DNA from: Hemicentrotus pulcherrimus
Taxonomy: Eukaryota > Echinodermata > Echinoidea > Camarodonta > Strongylocentrotidae
DNA: 12,716 bases
Direction: 5' to 3'
Assembly (NCBI GenBank): GCA_003118195.1
Contig: BEXV01000307.1
Coordinates: forward strand, 195,005 to 207,720
Under the pieces are notes generated by a model. That model worked only from the letters and a program-made list of their open reading frames with translations, was not told the DNA's origin and ran no database searches. Positions 9,561 to 12,716 of this stretch are shown here, piece after piece. A program made the position numbers and the translations under genes. The stretch's first letter is position 1. Each line of letters opens with the position of its first letter.

Positions 9561-9781
9561 TATGACGTTTTTAAAGAAAATCATACCTATATTCATATTG
9601 CATTTTTTCTACGAAATATCCTAAATTTTTTTTTTAATCGAGACAGGTGTGTCAGTATTTTGCTGGCTATCTAATTCCATGTTTTGCAATTTCTCTAGTC
9701 AGTTTATAATGTGACCAATTATGTATGCATCTTTACTTCCTGGTTAATCTCCTTTATTTTAGTAACATTCAATTTGTACAG

Positions 9782-9844
9782 GAAATTTAAGGAGTACTTA
9801 GTTTTTCCAACAGAACCACCCTATTTAGATCTAACATTTGATAG
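9782..9844 (+). CDS. Weak candidate internal exon, 63 nt
   Basis: The segment is bounded by an acceptor, CAATTTGTACAG (to 9781), and a donor, GATAG/GTAAAC (GT at 9845). Only one of three frames is open. It starts after one base (upstream intron phase 2) and ends two bases into a codon. The 20 complete codons read KFKEYLVFPT then EPPYLDLTFD. The family is not recognised. A 20-codon open frame is common by chance, and short acceptor-donor pairs are frequent, so this is only a hint. Confidence 0.18.
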
Positions 9845-11981
9845 GTAAACAAAACAAAACAAATCAAAAACCATTTTGGTAATGTTATCAAGCCTGTTAT
9901 TCCATGTCCATCATGTAGTACACTTCATAAGAGGATTTATTAAACCGCCCCCCTCACTCTCTTTTTTGCTTCCAATATTGAATCATGTATCAATCGATTG
10001 AATGAAAAATGTCATCGAGCCTTGAATGCCAACTTTTCTATGCATATCAAATCAACAACATATCTAAATAAAGAAGTACTACAAAAAAAAAATCAAGTCA
10101 ATGAATATGAATTCAGAACGGAAGTTTCTTATATGTCGACCTAATAAACGCCGTACATGCGAGAAACTTTCTCGGGGGCACGATAATATATCAAAGAGAG
10201 CCACTCGCGTTCAAGAATTTCTGTCCGTCAAAACTAATCTAATACTACATGTAACATGCCTTAAAAAAAGATCCATGTGAGACATCCGCGCCTTTTTTGC
10301 ACGCTTCCTAACAGGATGTAGGGAGTTCGATTTCAACTTGTCTAAAGCATAAAGGTCGCATGAAATATTCAGACCAATAACCGAGGTCGCGGGTATGTCA
10401 TAACAAAATGAAATTACAAATCTCCATTTTGGCGCAATCAGTGAGAAATTTGGCAACCACTTATGTCATAACGATACAAGCGCGTCCGCTTTTCTAGCCT
10501 ATCTCGTAAACTCAACGCATAATGTGAAAGATAGTGTATCCAAAGAGATAAATCGGAGCTTGTTCTGATTTCAATGGTGATTGATGTAGCAATGGAAATC
10601 TAACCAATTGAAGTGCATTCCAACTATCATAAACCTGCCTGGATGCATTTAACAAAAAAGTATTTTGTTTTAGATATGATATGTGATATGATGACATTGG
10701 GCTATGAGAATCCCTTTACGATCATAAAGTTGAATCAATCTCTTGCTGGATATTATATCACCTGTAGCGGCTTGTTCTGTATATTTTACTGTGGAATAAA
10801 ACCCTTAGACCCCATTTGTTTGATAGTTTATGTATTTTGGGGGGATATAATTTGAATGCCGGAAATTGTTTGCAATTCACGAACTGAACATTAAGCTCGT
10901 AACAGATGACATTCAAGTCAATTCTGTTTTGCTTTCTTTTGTGTTATTTTCTACGTATTCACAAACATGACTAAATTCAAGATCCATTTAGTTTCTATAG
11001 ATGAAATGAGTTCATATTATGATTGCTTGCAACAATGGTGTTTATTGGAACCATTTACTAGCAAAGTTCCGATCTATAAACCTCGATTACCTGGTATCTT
11101 TCGACAGGAGACCTTGACGAGAACGTTTCTGGGGGATACATGTATTTTAAACTGTTTAAAGTTCAAAATACTTAAAGTTAAAACTCACATATACCTCAAT
11201 ATGTAAACAAAGTTAAAGAGGAGGTTGAGATCTGGAAAGAGGTGAACATAATTTGTGAGTATTATCATGATCATATTGCAAGTGTGGAAGAGCATTAGAG
11301 AAAAAATGCTCCCTGAAAAGCATGGCTCTTCAAAAGCCTCCATATTCTAAATATTTTAAGTAAGTACTATTAAACACTAACAGCTTAAAAATGAGGCCCG
11401 GTGTTTATGTCACATGTTTGTGTAGTCCCATGTACATCTTTCTGTGTACAGTGCCTGTTACTTTACCAAGACTAGGCCAAATTTCTTATCATGTTGATGA
11501 CTCCAGAACCTTGCAGTACACACCAATGCATATATGCTACATGATCAACACCGTTTCTCTCACAATGCAATCGCATGACCGGAACTCAACTTTATTTTTA
11601 AGAAGTGAATTGCGGGGAGAAACTTTAAAACAGAAATAGAAGAAAAAAGGGTGAGATGTTCGGGAAGAAGACAAACAATAAGAAGAGGACACTAATGGTG
11701 ATAGAAGGGAAGGCGAATGAGAGAGGATGTAGGGTAAAACGTATATCGATTAAATGACCGAAATATGTTTTCTCCAGAAAGTAGTCAACTAGAAAATACT
11801 ATATACACACGAGATCAACAGATGGATGAACAAACTTCGGTAAAAGGGTTCCCGTGAATAAAAGAATGGAGAATTCCTGTTACAGCAAATAATGTAAGGT
11901 ATACATTAAAAGTTATGAGACATGCTATAAGAACACCACCCGATGTCGTCCCGATGTAGATTAACAGACACAATTCGGAAT
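9845..11981. other. Long AT-rich non-coding stretch
   Basis: All frames are under about 85 codons on both strands, without splice-site support or any recognisable domain. There are short A-runs and a 15-bp near-palindrome at 10160-10174. I found no tRNA, rRNA, SINE or tandem repeat. Confidence 0.45.
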
Positions 11982-12022
11982 CATGATGATGATGATGGTA
12001 TTGAGTACGACGATGATGATAA
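11982..12022. repeat. (GAT)n imperfect microsatellite
   Basis: ATGATGATGATGATGG at 11983-11998 and a second GACGATGATGATAATGG block just after it form an interrupted trinucleotide repeat. Its minus-strand reading gives an Ile-rich chance frame. Confidence 0.7.
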
Positions 12023-12536
12023 TGGTTAGGGTGGTGTTTGGGGAAATCACGATGAGGATTATGATCAAATGATTTAGCGCCATAGGCTCGAACATATATT
12101 TAAGCCGATCAGAAGCAATGATTCTAATCAGCCTTGTTTGCAATATAATGTGATCTAAAGTTCATAATGATGATTTCAAGTGAGATATAAAGCCTGGTTA
12201 AAACGGATAAGGACGCACAACAGGGGAAATTGTATCATATTGACTTCTTGTATACGTATATTATAATCTTTCGTAAATATCTGCCATTTACCATGATACA
12301 TTTCTATTAAAAAAAAAGAAGAAGGTATTTGAACTACGCTATAATGTTAATATAAAAAGAAACATCGATATTAAAGAGGTGGCTATATCATTGAAATAAA
12401 TGTCATTTTAATCACAAGATTTATTAAAGGTCATTGGCTTATGTATTTTCAAACCAAATTTATTCGGATTCTTAAAGTTAAAATTAAGAACAAAATCTCG
12501 CAATTGCCGAAGAAAAGTCCACATGAATTGTCGAAT
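12023..12536. other. Non-coding AT-rich stretch, no gene seen
   Basis: There are only chance frames, and the 60-codon minus-strand frame at 12408-12590 overlaps the tandem repeat. An A-run lies at about 12310-12317. Confidence 0.45.
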
Positions 12537-12716
12537 GCTAAAGCCTAGTTCACACCGACGCCGATTGCCGCGCTTTAAATCGGCGATCAATGCGGCGTCA
12601 TTTTTTCAAAAAATCTCACGATCTCCTGAGATATGTTACGCTAATGCTAAGTTCACACCGACGCCGATTGCCGCGCTTTAAATCGGCGATCAATGCGGCG
12701 TCATTTTTTCAAAAAA
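12537..12716. repeat. Tandem repeat, 103-bp period, with internal hairpin
   Basis: The block 12537-12613 recurs at 12640-12716, an offset of exactly 103. The copies are identical from GTTCACACC through TTTTTTCAAAAAA, with a few differences only in the first 15 or so bases. Each copy holds a perfect 8-bp stem, CGCCGATT (12559-12566) with AATCGGCG (12578-12585), and an outer GACGCC (12557-12562) with GGCGTC (12594-12599). The second copy reaches the window edge, so the array may be longer. The AGTTCACACCGACGCC opening looks like a DNA-transposon terminal repeat, which is an inference. Confidence 0.85.

Noticed and set aside
9330..9596. 88-codon minus-strand frame rich in Ser, Leu and Phe
   Set aside because: It is a translation of the GA/GT microsatellite cluster. 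The hydrophobic look is an artefact of CT-rich codons.
12537..12716. CRISPR array
   Set aside because: The repeat is a 103-bp tandem duplication that includes its own spacer-like part. There are only two copies, in a eukaryotic context, so it is not direct repeats with unique spacers.

Overview
This looks like ordinary, AT-rich, gene-poor nuclear DNA from an animal, most likely a marine invertebrate deuterostome such as an echinoderm; a sea urchin is my best guess. The pointers are two different tRNA-headed SINE-like elements, many long (GA)n/(CT)n tracts, several palindromic non-autonomous DNA-transposon-like repeats, and the absence of any long open frame, operon or bacterial signal. The taxon is an inference from the style of the repeats, not from a recognised gene.

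Layout. 1-340 is AT-rich with no gene. 341-614 is a pyrimidine-rich tract. 615-1752 has no recognisable gene and would be upstream or intronic to the best exon candidate, 1753-1864 (+), which has a good acceptor, a strong donor and 37 open codons starting with ATG. Purine-rich (GA) tracts at 1909-2036 and 2611-2693 flank a striking palindromic repeat at 2294-2500 (two 82-nt arms, 75 of 82 positions complementary). A tRNA-derived SINE-like element lies at about 3588-3762 and a second, different one at about 5926-6095. Relatives of the palindromic repeat occur at 4868-4961 and 8558-8916, so one repeat family seems to be scattered through the window. A GA/GT microsatellite cluster lies at 9378-9560 and a (GAT)n tract at 11982-12022. 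The right edge holds two copies of a 103-bp tandem unit with an internal hairpin (12537-12716), which may continue outside the window.

Genes. I recognise no protein family. All open frames of about 60-106 codons look like chance frames in AT-rich or microsatellite DNA. The only coding call I would keep is the exon at 1753-1864. Two further short splice-bounded segments, 6390-6414 and 9782-9844, are phase-compatible with it and could belong to the same transcript, but this is speculative. I see no convincing new biological system. The palindromic repeat family and the orphan exon are the parts most worth a second look.
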